A stretch of 9,820 nucleotides of DNA from Betaproteobacteria bacterium (GCA_005884335.1 VBCJ01000036.1:1-9820); one strand, 5' to 3'; positions 1-7,224 are shown, numbered from the stretch's first letter. Numbers and translations: made by a program. Notes: generated from the sequence alone by a model not told the origin.

Positions 1-71
1 GAACTGGCGTACCGAAAGAGTCCCGACTCGACGCAGCATCCGGGAGGGCGAAGCGGGCTGAACGAGCCAGA

Positions 72-1016
72 CTACGCTGCCTGGCGCCCTGGCAGAAGCA
101 CGGCTGCCAGTGCAGCGACGACCAAGACGAGCGAGGCTAAATCGCTCCATTGCGGACGTTCGCCCAACAACAGCATGCCGCTGAACACACCCACGATCGG
201 GATCATCAACGTGGAGAGCGAGGAAACGCTGATCGGCGCATGGGTCGCGATCTTGATCCAGGCCCAGTTGCAGAAGATCGAGCTGACGAGCGCATTGTAG
301 ACGAGCCCCCAGAAGGGCCAAGTCGAGAGCGCGAGCGGGGAAAAACTCCCTTCCTCGAACAGCACAGCGCCCGAGAGAATCGGCGCGAGGGCGAGCAGCA
401 TCTGCCAGCCGGTAAAGGAAGTAGTCGGCAGATCGACCGGCCAGCGCTTCATGATGGCGGTGCTGACCGCCCAGCTGATCGCCGAAGCGATCAGCAGCAG
501 GGCTCCGGCCGGCGAGCGCCCGACGGCGTGGATCTCGTCACCGAGGAGCACCAGCATCCCGAGGACGCCCAGAACCACGCCCGCGAGCCGGCTTCCGGTC
601 ACGGGCTCGCGCAGGACCCACACGCCGAGCAGCACGCCCCAGACGGGAAACGTATACGCGAGGATCGCGGCACGCCCCGATTCCATGAAGGTCAGGCCGT
701 AGACTGCGAGAACATTCCAAGCAGCCACGTTGAAAAGCGTAATCGCGATCAGCCTCGGCCAGGCTCCTGGAGGCACGCGGATCGGCAACCGATTGGCCCG
801 CGCAATTGCGAAGAGGCCCGCCGCCCCGGCCACAAGGCACAGCACGCGGAAATGCAGAGGCGGCATCTCGGCCATCACGACCTTCATCACCGGCCAATTG
901 AATCCCCAGCCGAGCGCGAGCAGCGCAACCAAGGCAAAGATCGGTGGGGGCGGTACGTAGGTGCGCGCGCTCACGATTTGCTCATTTTCCGGCCCTCCGG
1001 AAAAGGCGCGGATCAT
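72..1016 (-). CDS. DMT-superfamily (EamA) transporter, 10 TM helices
   Basis: This is an inner-membrane drug/metabolite transporter-type permease with two EamA repeats, at about residues 25-158 and 170-308. The alternating hydrophobic helices, the WGFNWPVMK motif at the end of the first helix, and the second-repeat motif LMIPIVGVFSGMLLLGE all fit the family. The length of 314 residues is normal. Substrate cannot be read from sequence; relatives export amino acids, metabolites or drugs. The start is uncertain. The first ATG (1014-1016) directly follows an in-frame TAA and has no Shine-Dalgarno sequence. An in-frame GTG at 972-974 would give a 300-residue protein that begins just before the first helix, but its nearest purine-rich stretch (GGAGG) is about 19 bases away. 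It is divergent from the phasin gene and appears to be a single-gene unit. I am confident of the family but not of the function. Confidence 0.9.
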   Translation of the reverse strand: MIRAFSGGPENEQIVSARTYVPPPPIFALVALLALGWGFNWPVMKVVMAEMPPLHFRVLCLVAGAAGLFAIARANRLPIRVPPGAWPRLIAITLFNVAAWNVLAVYGLTFMESGRAAILAYTFPVWGVLLGVWVLREPVTGSRLAGVVLGVLGMLVLLGDEIHAVGRSPAGALLLIASAISWAVSTAIMKRWPVDLPTTSFTGWQMLLALAPILSGAVLFEEGSFSPLALSTWPFWGLVYNALVSSIFCNWAWIKIATHAPISVSSLSTLMIPIVGVFSGMLLLGERPQWSDLASLVLVVAALAAVLLPGRQAA

Positions 1017-1120
1017 TTAAAAACAAAGAGTTGGAGGTAAGTATCTACTGACTTCTAGGTGACGATTGGGATGTAAGTGCTTTATTTATCTGGATTTGTC
1101 TCCTAGGTCCTGAAGTTCTA

Positions 1121-1139
1121 TTGCGTCGCACAAATTATT
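1121..1139 (+). promoter_or_regulatory. PhaR-like operator 1, immediately upstream of the phasin -35
   Basis: The sequence TTGC-GTC-GCACAA forms a partial dyad with a TGC-N3-GCA core, the same core and spacing as the more perfect dyad at 1171-1193. Its right half (1128-1139, GCACAAATTATT) matches 11 of 12 positions of the GCAMMAAWTMMD repeat that I recall for the PhaR repressor of Ralstonia eutropha. It ends one base before the TTGACA box, so a bound protein would compete with RNA polymerase. The match is seen in the sequence; the identity of the regulator is inferred. Confidence 0.5.
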
Positions 1140-1140
1140 C

Positions 1141-1168
1141 TTGACATCGATTGTTTTCCTTGTAGAAT
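1141..1168 (+). promoter_or_regulatory. sigma70-type promoter of the phasin gene
   Basis: A perfect -35 box TTGACA (1141-1146) is separated by 16 bases from a near-consensus -10 box TAGAAT (1163-1168, five of six). Transcription would start near 1175, giving a leader of about 95 bases before the phasin start codon. The region is AT-rich compared with the surrounding genes. A promoter this close to consensus fits an abundant protein such as a phasin, kept in check by a repressor. Confidence 0.8.
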
Positions 1169-1170
1169 CC

Positions 1171-1193
1171 TATTTGTTGCGATGCAACAAATA
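1171..1193 (+). promoter_or_regulatory. PhaR-like operator 2, perfect dyad over the transcription start
   Basis: Two perfect 10-base arms, TATTTGTTGC and GCAACAAATA, flank the 3-base spacer GAT. The dyad starts two bases after the -10 box and covers the predicted transcription start, a classic repressor position. The right arm extended (1184-1195) matches 11 of 12 positions of the PhaR repeat GCAMMAAWTMMD as I remember it. It shares the TGC-N3-GCA core with operator 1; the dyad centres are about 57 bases apart. PhaR is the likely ligand in a phasin promoter, but that is inferred from context. Confidence 0.6.
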
Positions 1194-1258
1194 CCCTGAG
1201 TAGCACTAAGGCACCACAGGACAAAAGCACTAACTTGACGGCAAACATTCCAACCTTC

Positions 1259-1265
1259 TAAGGAG
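1259..1265 (+). promoter_or_regulatory. Strong Shine-Dalgarno that fixes the phasin start
   Basis: The motif TAAGGAG ends directly against the first ATG (1266) and six bases before the second in-frame ATG (1272). Only the second spacing is workable, so translation should begin at 1272 with MNFTPEQ. Confidence 0.85.
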
Positions 1266-1271
1266 ATGATC

Positions 1272-1814
1272 ATGAACTTCACGCCCGAACAAATCGCCAG
1301 CACGAACAAGGCCGGCATCGAGGCCCTCCTGGGTCTCGCGCACACGCAGTTCTCCGCTTTCGAGCGCCTGTCCGCGCTGTACTTCAATGCGACCAAGGCC
1401 GCATTCGAGGAAGGCGTCGGCCACGCCAAGGCGCTGCTCAACGCCAAGGACCCCCAGGAATACCTCAACCTGAACGCCGCGGCAACCCAGCCGACGATGG
1501 AAAAAGCCATCGCCTACTCGCGCAGCGTATACGAAGTTGCCGCCCAAACGAACGGCGAATTGGCCAAGTTCCTCGAAGCGCAAGCCGTCGAGTTTAACAA
1601 GAACCTGGTCGGTCTTCTCGACAAGGTCTCGAAGAACGCGCCAGCCGGCTCCGACGTCGCCGTCGCCGCCGTGAAGTCCGCGCTCGCTGCGGCCAACACA
1701 GCCTACGAGAGCTTCAACAAGGTCGCAAAGCAGGCCACCGAGATCGCCGAAGCGAATTTCGCCGCGGCGACTTCGTCCGCCAAGGAATCCAAGAAACAGC
1801 GCGCGGCAGCCTAA
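1272..1814 (+). CDS. phaP: Phasin family protein (PHA granule-associated)
   Basis: Phasins are small amphipathic, mostly helical proteins that coat polyhydroxyalkanoate granules, control their number and size, and can be very abundant. This one has 180 residues, the usual size. It opens with MNFTPEQIAS, carries the typical helix-rich, Ala/Lys/Glu-rich body (for example FERLSALYFNATKAAFEEG), and ends in a Lys/Ala-rich tail. There is no signal peptide or membrane helix. I chose the ATG at 1272 over that at 1266 because of Shine-Dalgarno spacing. The gene has its own near-consensus promoter with two PhaR-like operators and its own strong terminator, so it is a single-gene transcript. Its codon use is strongly biased toward C/G-ending codons, as expected of an abundant protein. 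No phaC, phaA or phaB lies nearby. Betaproteobacteria often carry several phasin paralogues, so the exact paralogue is unknown. Confidence 0.93.
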   Translation: MNFTPEQIASTNKAGIEALLGLAHTQFSAFERLSALYFNATKAAFEEGVGHAKALLNAKDPQEYLNLNAAATQPTMEKAIAYSRSVYEVAAQTNGELAKFLEAQAVEFNKNLVGLLDKVSKNAPAGSDVAVAAVKSALAAANTAYESFNKVAKQATEIAEANFAAATSSAKESKKQRAAA

Positions 1815-1827
1815 CCTACAGGCTTCG

Positions 1828-1862
1828 CGTCCACGGCCCCCTCCTCCTCCTTTCCGTGGGCG
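1828..1862 (+). other. 3' UTR hairpin with an all-pyrimidine anti-Shine-Dalgarno loop
   Basis: Arms CGTCCACGG (1828-1836) and CCGTGGGCG (1854-1862) pair over nine base pairs, one of them G-U. They enclose a 17-base loop made only of C and T (1837-1853), with repeated CTC units. The loop contains CTCCTT (1847-1852), an exact complement of AAGGAG, the phasin's own Shine-Dalgarno core (1260-1265). It lies between the phasin stop and the terminator hairpin. The arrangement of a CU-rich loop hairpin followed by a terminator resembles 3'-UTR-derived small RNAs known in other proteobacteria. Structure and loop are visible; the regulatory role is inference. Confidence 0.5.
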
Positions 1863-1866
1863 CCCT

Positions 1867-1899
1867 AAAGCCCTGGCGCAAGCCAGGGCTTTTTGTTTT
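1867..1899 (+). terminator. Rho-independent terminator of the phasin gene
   Basis: A perfect 9-bp stem, AGCCCTGGC (1869-1877) with GCCAGGGCT (1882-1890), closes a GCAA tetraloop. It can extend by two A-T pairs and is followed by TTTTTGTTTT. It lies about 53 bases after the phasin stop. On the minus strand the same stem is followed only by TTTAGG, so it would be a weak terminator for the converging operon. Confidence 0.92.
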
Positions 1900-1954
1900 G
1901 GGGCAGACCACGTTTTTCGTCGAACCGGCGAAGGAAAAAACGTGGTCTGTCCCC
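1900..1954. repeat. Dispersed-type inverted repeat (REP-like), between convergent genes
   Basis: The left arm at 1900-1918 (GGGGCAGACCACGTTTTTC) and the right arm at 1934-1954 are near-perfect inverted copies. The right copy has one extra A in the A-run and an extra base in GGGGACAG versus GGGGCAG. The 15-base loop is GC-rich. The arm core GGACAGACCACGTTTTT is one I recall as a frequent intergenic element in beta- and gammaproteobacteria, often mis-annotated as short proteins with GQTTFF and KTWSVP motifs. Both motifs are readable here in overlapping frames. On the plus strand the right arm is followed by GGTTTTT, so it could also back up the phasin terminator. It ends eight bases before the stop codon of the minus-strand MoCF gene. 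Confidence 0.75.
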
Positions 1955-1962
1955 GGTTTTTA

Positions 1963-2709
1963 CTACTTTTCCTCCCACCTGCCGCCGAGCGCAGCCACCC
2001 CAAGCTTCATCTGCTCGATAGCTGGCGTCACTTCTTCCGGCGCACCCCGCACCCCGAGTTCGATGTGACGGCGCACGCCTGCCTCGCCCATGCTGGGCAG
2101 GCTGAAGGACTTCAGGCCGCGGTAGCGCTGCTCCACTTCGACCATCAGCGGCGTGACGATCGATTCGGGAAGGTCATAGACGATGACCGAGGCCTCGGCT
2201 TCCGGCATGCGGTGAAACAAATGCGCATAGCGTTGGTCGAGCACCCACTCGACCATGGGCCAGGCCATCACCGGGAATCCCGGGACGAAATGGTGGTCTT
2301 CCAGGGAAAACCCGGGGATGCGGTTGTACGGATTGGGGATGATGCGCGAGCCGCGCGGAAATTCGCCCATTTTGAGCCGTTGCGGCGTGACTTCCATGTC
2401 CGTGCGCGAGCGAATCGCCGCCTCCGCATCGGGGTGTAGCATCAATTCAAGGCCGAGCGCGTCCGCCGCGCACTGGCGCGTGTGATCGTCGGGCGTCGCG
2501 CCGATGCCGCCGAAGCTGAAGACGAGGTCTCCCGAAGCGAACGTGCGCTTGAGCGTCGCGGTGATGAGATCCGGCATGTCGCCGAGATACTCGCACCAGT
2601 GGAGCCTCATTCCCCGCGAGCCGAGAATCGCGATCACTTTGGTGAAATGCTTGTCCTCGCGCTTGCCGCGAACGATTTCCTCGCCAATGATGATCGCGCC
2701 GACCCTCAC
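1963..2709 (-). CDS. MoCF/CinA-N-type molybdopterin-binding domain protein
   Basis: This 248-residue protein begins VRVGAIIIGEEIVRGKREDK and has the MoCF-fold signature GGIGATPDDHTRQ at residues 67-79, matching the pterin-binding loop of the MogA/MoeA/CinA-N superfamily. It lacks the C-terminal nicotinamide-nucleotide amidase domain of full-length CinA. Proteins of this short type are usually annotated as competence/damage-inducible protein A or molybdopterin-binding protein, and their substrate is not established. The start is GTG at 2707-2709, overlapping the stop of the upstream EI24 gene by four bases (GTGA), with GAGG five bases before it. This indicates translational coupling. The open frame continues upstream to 3270, but that part only shadows the EI24 gene. 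It is last in the proposed operon; no strong minus-strand terminator is evident beyond the 1900-1954 repeat. It is probably cytoplasmic. Confidence 0.88.
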   Translation of the reverse strand: MRVGAIIIGEEIVRGKREDKHFTKVIAILGSRGMRLHWCEYLGDMPDLITATLKRTFASGDLVFSFGGIGATPDDHTRQCAADALGLELMLHPDAEAAIRSRTDMEVTPQRLKMGEFPRGSRIIPNPYNRIPGFSLEDHHFVPGFPVMAWPMVEWVLDQRYAHLFHRMPEAEASVIVYDLPESIVTPLMVEVEQRYRGLKSFSLPSMGEAGVRRHIELGVRGAPEEVTPAIEQMKLGVAALGGRWEEK

Positions 2710-3452
2710 ACCCGCCTCGCCGTACCCTGGATCGGCTCGCTGCGCAGCCCGCCGAGGCGCGAGAGGCCGAAGTGGATGAAAGCGAGCCCACCGTACACCG
2801 GCATGAAGAGCCCGAGCACGGGGACATGACCGATGAGCGCGAGCGCGACACCCAGCAGAAACAGCTCGCCGCGATGGCGGCGGACGATCTGGGCGATCTC
2901 GGCGGCGGTCGCGTGCTCCGCGAGAGCGTCGTAGCGGAACACGCGCTGGTTGAAATAGCCGAACAGAGCGATGGGAAGCACCGGCCACAGCAGCGGAATC
3001 AGCCATAGCGGCAAGCTGACCGCAAAGAGCAACGCAAACAGCATGAGCGCAGCGAGGGCATTCCAGAGGCTGCCGGCGAACGTGCCCCCTTTTCGGTGGA
3101 CGAGCTCCGGGTAGTCGCGCGCGCCGACATGAGCGGCCATCGCCGGCATGGAAACGATGCTGATGATCAGCACGGCCGTGATCAGAACCGCCGGCACGAA
3201 CAGCAGCAGCAGGAGGATCCATCCGAACCAAGCGGCAATGAGCTTGAGGGGCCAAACCGAGACCGCCCATTCATACGCCGGCCAGTGGTGCAGCTGCGCG
3301 GTGATCCACTGCGCGGCCTCGCCCCAGTAAAGCACGGCGAGCGTCACCCATAGGACGAGCGCGACGATCACCGGCCACACCATGAGCCAGAGCATCTTCG
3401 GATGCAGCAAACTGACAAACGCCCGCGCAAGGGCATTGAGTATCGCGTTCAT
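2706..3452 (-). CDS. EI24-domain (CysZ-like fold) integral membrane protein
   Basis: This 248-residue protein has hydrophobic stretches at about 20-43, 65-101, 129-163 and 197-230; the middle two are long enough to be helical hairpins. Overall pattern and length fit the EI24/CysZ family (Pfam EI24), whose best-known bacterial member, CysZ, carries sulfate. This one is the generic betaproteobacterial EI24 type, and I would not assume sulfate transport because no cysteine-biosynthesis genes are near. Conserved-looking features include SMPAMAAHV after the second hydrophobic block and PLLWPVLPIALFGYFNQRVFRYDAL, a stretch rich in aromatics. The start ATG at 3450-3452 lies 24 bases after the hrpA stop and has only a weak GGGCGG ribosome site. 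Its stop overlaps the start of the MoCF gene, so the two proteins are probably made together. Confidence 0.87.
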   Translation of the reverse strand: MNAILNALARAFVSLLHPKMLWLMVWPVIVALVLWVTLAVLYWGEAAQWITAQLHHWPAYEWAVSVWPLKLIAAWFGWILLLLLFVPAVLITAVLIISIVSMPAMAAHVGARDYPELVHRKGGTFAGSLWNALAALMLFALLFAVSLPLWLIPLLWPVLPIALFGYFNQRVFRYDALAEHATAAEIAQIVRRHRGELFLLGVALALIGHVPVLGLFMPVYGGLAFIHFGLSRLGGLRSEPIQGTARRV

Positions 3453-3465
3453 ATGGACCGCCCAG

Positions 3466-3484
3466 AGCGCTGAAAATCAGCGCT
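3466..3484 (-). other. Hairpin spanning the hrpA stop codon
   Basis: A perfect 8-bp stem, AGCGCTGA (3466-3473) with TCAGCGCT (3477-3484), closes a 3-base loop. In the minus-strand transcript it covers the last codons and the TGA stop of hrpA, just before the EI24 start. No U-tract follows, so it is not a standard terminator. It could block 3' exonucleases, tune expression of EI24, or be chance. Confidence 0.45.
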
Positions 3485-6400
3485 GAATAGTTTGCCACAT
3501 CTTCGACAGCCGCTTCAGCGAAACCGGCACGGAGGTCTTCAGCTCCTGGGCGAAAAGCTGCACGCGTAGCTCCTCGAGCAGCCAGTGGAACTGTTCGAGC
3601 TGCGGGTCTCGGGTGCCCGACTTCAGTTGCCTCGCCTGGTCTCTCTGCCAATGGGCCGCGAGCGGCGCAAACTCCGCGGCAAGGCGCGCATCGCGCTGCG
3701 GATTCGCGCGCAGCTTGTCGAGACGCAAGCTCGCCGCCTTGAGATAGCGAGGGAAATGCTGCAAGCGCTCGTACGGAGTCTGTTCGATAAACCCCTTGGG
3801 CACCAGGCGGGACAGGTTTTCCTGAACGTCGCGGCAGGCCTCGGGAAACGCCTTGGACAGCTCCTTGAGCTGCTTCTGCAGCGCCGCGTGCTCAGAGAGA
3901 ATCTTCCCGGCGAATCGCGCGATCTCCTGGGCGAGCAGCGTCACCCGCGAGCGCGCCTCGTCGCGGCGGCGCTCGAACTGCGCCCGGGTCCGTGGCCAGG
4001 GTTCGACTAGGCAGGCGCGGTCGAACGCGGCCACGAGCAGTTGCTCCCTGAGTTCAGCCGCGTCACCGAAGGCCGCGAACTGCAGCGTCATAGCGTGCAG
4101 CCCCGGCAGATTCCTCTCGATGTAGCGCGCCTGATCCTTGAGCTGTAGCATGAATAGCCGCCGCAAGCCCGGGCGATGCGCTTCGCGCGCCTTGTCAGCC
4201 GAGTCGAACACCTCCAGGCTGACGGAATCGCCGTGATCCGCGAGGCCCGGATAGCCGATCAGCGTCTGGGACCCGCGCCGGATCTCCATCACTTCCTCGA
4301 GATCGCCGAAATCCCAGCCGGTGACTTTCGTTGCCGGCGCGTCGGCCCGAGCGAGCTCGGCGAACTCATCTCCAGCCTTTTTGCCGAGCTCGGCGCGCAG
4401 TTGAGCGAGGTTGCGGCCTGTCGCGAGCTGCCGGCCATGCTCGTCGACGATGCGGAAATTCATTGAAAGATGTGCGGGCAGCATTTCTTGCCGGAAGGCA
4501 TCGAGCGGGATCGTGAGATTGAGCTCGCGTCGCGCGTAGCGGGCGATAGCCTGCGCGAGCATGGCGTCTGCAGGTTCGTTGGCCACGAGGAAGGTGTCGA
4601 CGAATTCCGGCAGCGCGCCGAGCAGGTGGCGGAGCTTCTGCGGCAGCGACTTGGCGAGCCGCGTGATCTTTTCACGCAGCAACCCCGGCACGAGCCAGTC
4701 GCACCGGGCCGCATCGACCTGGTTCAGCGCGAGAAGGGGCACGGTGAGCGTCACGCCGTCGCGCGGCGAGCCCGGCTCGTGATGGTAATCAAGCGCGAAG
4801 CTGCGTCCCGCCATCTCGAGCTGGTGCGGAAACTGTTCCGTCGTGATCCCCGCCGCCTCGTGGCGCATCAGATCTTCGCGCTTGAGGAACAGCAGCTTCG
4901 GATTTTTCGCTTCCACTTCGCGGCGCCAGCGGTCGAAATCCGCGCCGTTGTGGATACCTTCTGGGACGAGGCTCTCGTAGAACGCGTGGATCAGCTCGTC
5001 GTCCACCAGCACGTCGGGCCGGCGCGACTTGTGCTCGAGCTGCTCAATCTCGCGGACGAGCCTGCGGTTATGCAGAAAAAACGGGGCGCGCGTGTCGTAG
5101 CCGCCTTCGACCAGCGCCTGGCGAATGAATATCCTTCTCGATTCGACCGGGTCCATCGGACCGTAATGCACGCGCCGCTTTGCATACAGCAGCAGCCCGT
5201 AGAGCGTTCCGCGCTCGAACGCGGCGACGCGCGCCGGCTGCTTCTCCCAGTGCGGCTCGTAGCGGTGGCGCTTGACGAGATGCGCGCCGACCGACTCAAG
5301 CCACTCGGGTGGGAGGGTGGCGACGCAGCGCGCGTACAGGCGCGTGGTCTCGGTCAGCTCCGCCGCCATGACCCAGTGCCCGGCCTTCCTTCTCACGCCA
5401 GAGCCGGGATGAATCCAGAAGCGGATTCCACGGGCGCCCAGATAGCTTCCTTCCTCGGTCTTCATGCCGACATTGCCGAGCAGGCCGGCGAGCAGCGCCC
5501 GATGCACTTGCTCATAGGTCGCGGGAGTCTCGGAAATGCGCCAGCCGAGCTCGGCGACCAGCTCCTTGAGCTGCCCGTGAATGTCGCGCCACTCGCGCAT
5601 GCGGTTGAACGAGAGGAAATGCTCGCGGCAGGCCTCGTGCAGCTTGCGGCTGGATTTCATGTGGGCAAGCGCTTCCTCGAAGAACTTCCACAGCTTCAGC
5701 CAGGAAAGGAAATCGGACTTCTCGTCGTCGAAGCGCTTCTGCGCTTCGTCGGCTGCCGCGGCCCGTTCGCTCGGCCTCTGGCGAGGGTCCTGCACCGAGA
5801 GCGCGGCGGCGATGACGAGTACCTCGCGGAGCGCGTTCTCCGATTTCGCCGCGAGCACCATGCGGCCGACACGCGGGTCGACCGGAAGCTTAGCGAGCTG
5901 CCTTCCGATTTCGGTCAGCTCGCTGGCTTCGTCCACGGCGCCCAGCTCGGCGAGCAGCGCATAGCCGTCCTGGATCGCCTTGGACCCCGGAGAATCGATG
6001 AACGGAAATTCCTCGACCGTGCCCAAGCCCAGCGATTTCATTCGCAGGATGACGCTGGCGAGCGACGAGCGCAGCACTTCCGGATCGGTGAACGCCGGGC
6101 GCGAGTTGAATTCCTCCTCGGCGTAGAGGCGGATGCAGGCCCCGCTCGCGACCCGGCCGCAGCGGCCGGCGCGCTGCTTCGCGGAGGCCTGGGAAATGTT
6201 CTCCACGCGCAGCTGCTCGACCTTGTTGCGATAACTGTAGCGCTTGACGCGCGCGAGTCCGGTGTCCACCACGTAGCGGATTCCGGGCACGGTAAGCGAG
6301 GTCTCAGCCACATTGGTCGCGAGCACGATGCGCCGGCCTCCGTGCGGCTTGAATACGCGTTCCTGCTCCTCGGCCGAGAGCCGCGCGAACAGGGGCAGGA

Positions 6401-7193
6401 TCTCCGTGTGGGGAGGGTGGTGCTTGCGCAACGCCTCCGCCGCCTCGCGGATCTCGCGCTCGCCCGGAAGGAACACGAGGACGTCGCCCTCACCTTGTCG
6501 CGCGAGCTCGTCCGCAGCGTCGCTGATCGCCTCGTTGAGATCGTAGTCGTCGTCTTCCGACTCGACCGGGTGGTAACGGACCTCCACCGGGTAGAGCCGC
6601 CCGGAAACCTCGATGACGGGAGCACCGTCGAAGTGCTTCGAGAACCGCTCGGCATCGATGGTCGCCGAGGTGATGACGAGCTTGAGATCCGTCCGCCGCG
6701 GCAGGAGCTGCTTCACGTATCCGAGCAGGAAATCGATGTTGAGGCTCCTCTCGTGCGCCTCATCGATGATCAGCGTGTCGTACTGGCGCAGCTCGCGGTC
6801 CCCTTGAGTCTCGGCAAGCAGGATGCCGTCGGTCATGATCTTGATGTAGGAGAGCGGACCGACTCGATCGGTGAAGCGGATCTTGTAGCCGACCGCGCCC
6901 CCGAGCTCGGCCTTAAGCTCCTGGGCGACGCGGGCAGCGGTGGCGCGCGCGGCGATCCTGCGCGGCTGGGTGTGTCCTATGAGTCCTTCAATCCCGCGAC
7001 CCAGCTCGAGGCAGATCTTCGGCAGCTGCGTGGTCTTGCCCGAGCCCGTTTCGCCGCACACTATGACGACCTGATGCGAGGAGATGGCCTTTGCGATCTC
7101 CTCGCGCCTCGCGCAGATCGGCAGCTCGGGCGGAAACTCGGGGCGCGGCGCAAGCGCGCGGCGCTGCTCGATCTCGGCCGGAGAAAATGCCAT
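3477..7193 (-). CDS. hrpA: ATP-dependent RNA helicase HrpA (DEAH box)
   Basis: This is a 1238-residue superfamily-2 DEAH helicase, slightly shorter than E. coli HrpA (about 1300) because the N-terminus is shorter. Visible motifs in order: Walker A GETGSGKT (47-54), TQPRRIAA (75-82), DEAH (144-147), SAT (176-178), FLPGEREI (241-248), TNVAETSLTVPGI (293-305) and QRAGRCGR (340-347), the arginine-finger motif VI. Then come the HA2 winged-helix region (about 405-500), an OB-like segment, and the long C-terminal DUF3418 region typical of HrpA. All catalytic residues are present, so it should be active. HrpA acts in the cytoplasm on RNA; E. coli HrpA affects fimbrial mRNA processing and has been linked to rescue of stalled or collided ribosomes. 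The ATG at 7191-7193 lies 31 bases after the riboflavin synthase stop and has no clear Shine-Dalgarno. The long opposite-strand frame across it is a GC-rich shadow. Confidence 0.97.
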   Translation of the reverse strand: MAFSPAEIEQRRALAPRPEFPPELPICARREEIAKAISSHQVVIVCGETGSGKTTQLPKICLELGRGIEGLIGHTQPRRIAARATAARVAQELKAELGGAVGYKIRFTDRVGPLSYIKIMTDGILLAETQGDRELRQYDTLIIDEAHERSLNIDFLLGYVKQLLPRRTDLKLVITSATIDAERFSKHFDGAPVIEVSGRLYPVEVRYHPVESEDDDYDLNEAISDAADELARQGEGDVLVFLPGEREIREAAEALRKHHPPHTEILPLFARLSAEEQERVFKPHGGRRIVLATNVAETSLTVPGIRYVVDTGLARVKRYSYRNKVEQLRVENISQASAKQRAGRCGRVASGACIRLYAEEEFNSRPAFTDPEVLRSSLASVILRMKSLGLGTVEEFPFIDSPGSKAIQDGYALLAELGAVDEASELTEIGRQLAKLPVDPRVGRMVLAAKSENALREVLVIAAALSVQDPRQRPSERAAAADEAQKRFDDEKSDFLSWLKLWKFFEEALAHMKSSRKLHEACREHFLSFNRMREWRDIHGQLKELVAELGWRISETPATYEQVHRALLAGLLGNVGMKTEEGSYLGARGIRFWIHPGSGVRRKAGHWVMAAELTETTRLYARCVATLPPEWLESVGAHLVKRHRYEPHWEKQPARVAAFERGTLYGLLLYAKRRVHYGPMDPVESRRIFIRQALVEGGYDTRAPFFLHNRRLVREIEQLEHKSRRPDVLVDDELIHAFYESLVPEGIHNGADFDRWRREVEAKNPKLLFLKREDLMRHEAAGITTEQFPHQLEMAGRSFALDYHHEPGSPRDGVTLTVPLLALNQVDAARCDWLVPGLLREKITRLAKSLPQKLRHLLGALPEFVDTFLVANEPADAMLAQAIARYARRELNLTIPLDAFRQEMLPAHLSMNFRIVDEHGRQLATGRNLAQLRAELGKKAGDEFAELARADAPATKVTGWDFGDLEEVMEIRRGSQTLIGYPGLADHGDSVSLEVFDSADKAREAHRPGLRRLFMLQLKDQARYIERNLPGLHAMTLQFAAFGDAAELREQLLVAAFDRACLVEPWPRTRAQFERRRDEARSRVTLLAQEIARFAGKILSEHAALQKQLKELSKAFPEACRDVQENLSRLVPKGFIEQTPYERLQHFPRYLKAASLRLDKLRANPQRDARLAAEFAPLAAHWQRDQARQLKSGTRDPQLEQFHWLLEELRVQLFAQELKTSVPVSLKRLSKMWQTIQR

Positions 7194-7224
7194 CAGGAGC
7201 GGTCGGCGCTGCCGTTCCCGCCGC

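Noticed and set aside
1..71. End of a plus-strand gene at the left edge
   Set aside because: A frame ending in TGA at 59-61 is only 19 codons long and unrecognisable; all frames in this GC-rich stretch are partly open.
150..1040. 296-codon plus-strand frame opposite the DMT transporter
   Set aside because: Low-complexity Arg/His/Asp/Gln composition typical of an antisense shadow; the minus strand has a clear ten-helix transporter.
1230..2003. 257-codon minus-strand frame across the phasin gene
   Set aside because: Gly/Arg-rich shadow of the phasin; its GQTTFF and KTWS motifs come only from the inverted repeat at 1900-1954.
2710..3270. N-terminal extension of the MoCF protein
   Set aside because: Alternate-frame reading of the EI24 gene; similarity to MoCF begins at the GTG at 2707-2709, which has a suitable GAGG upstream.
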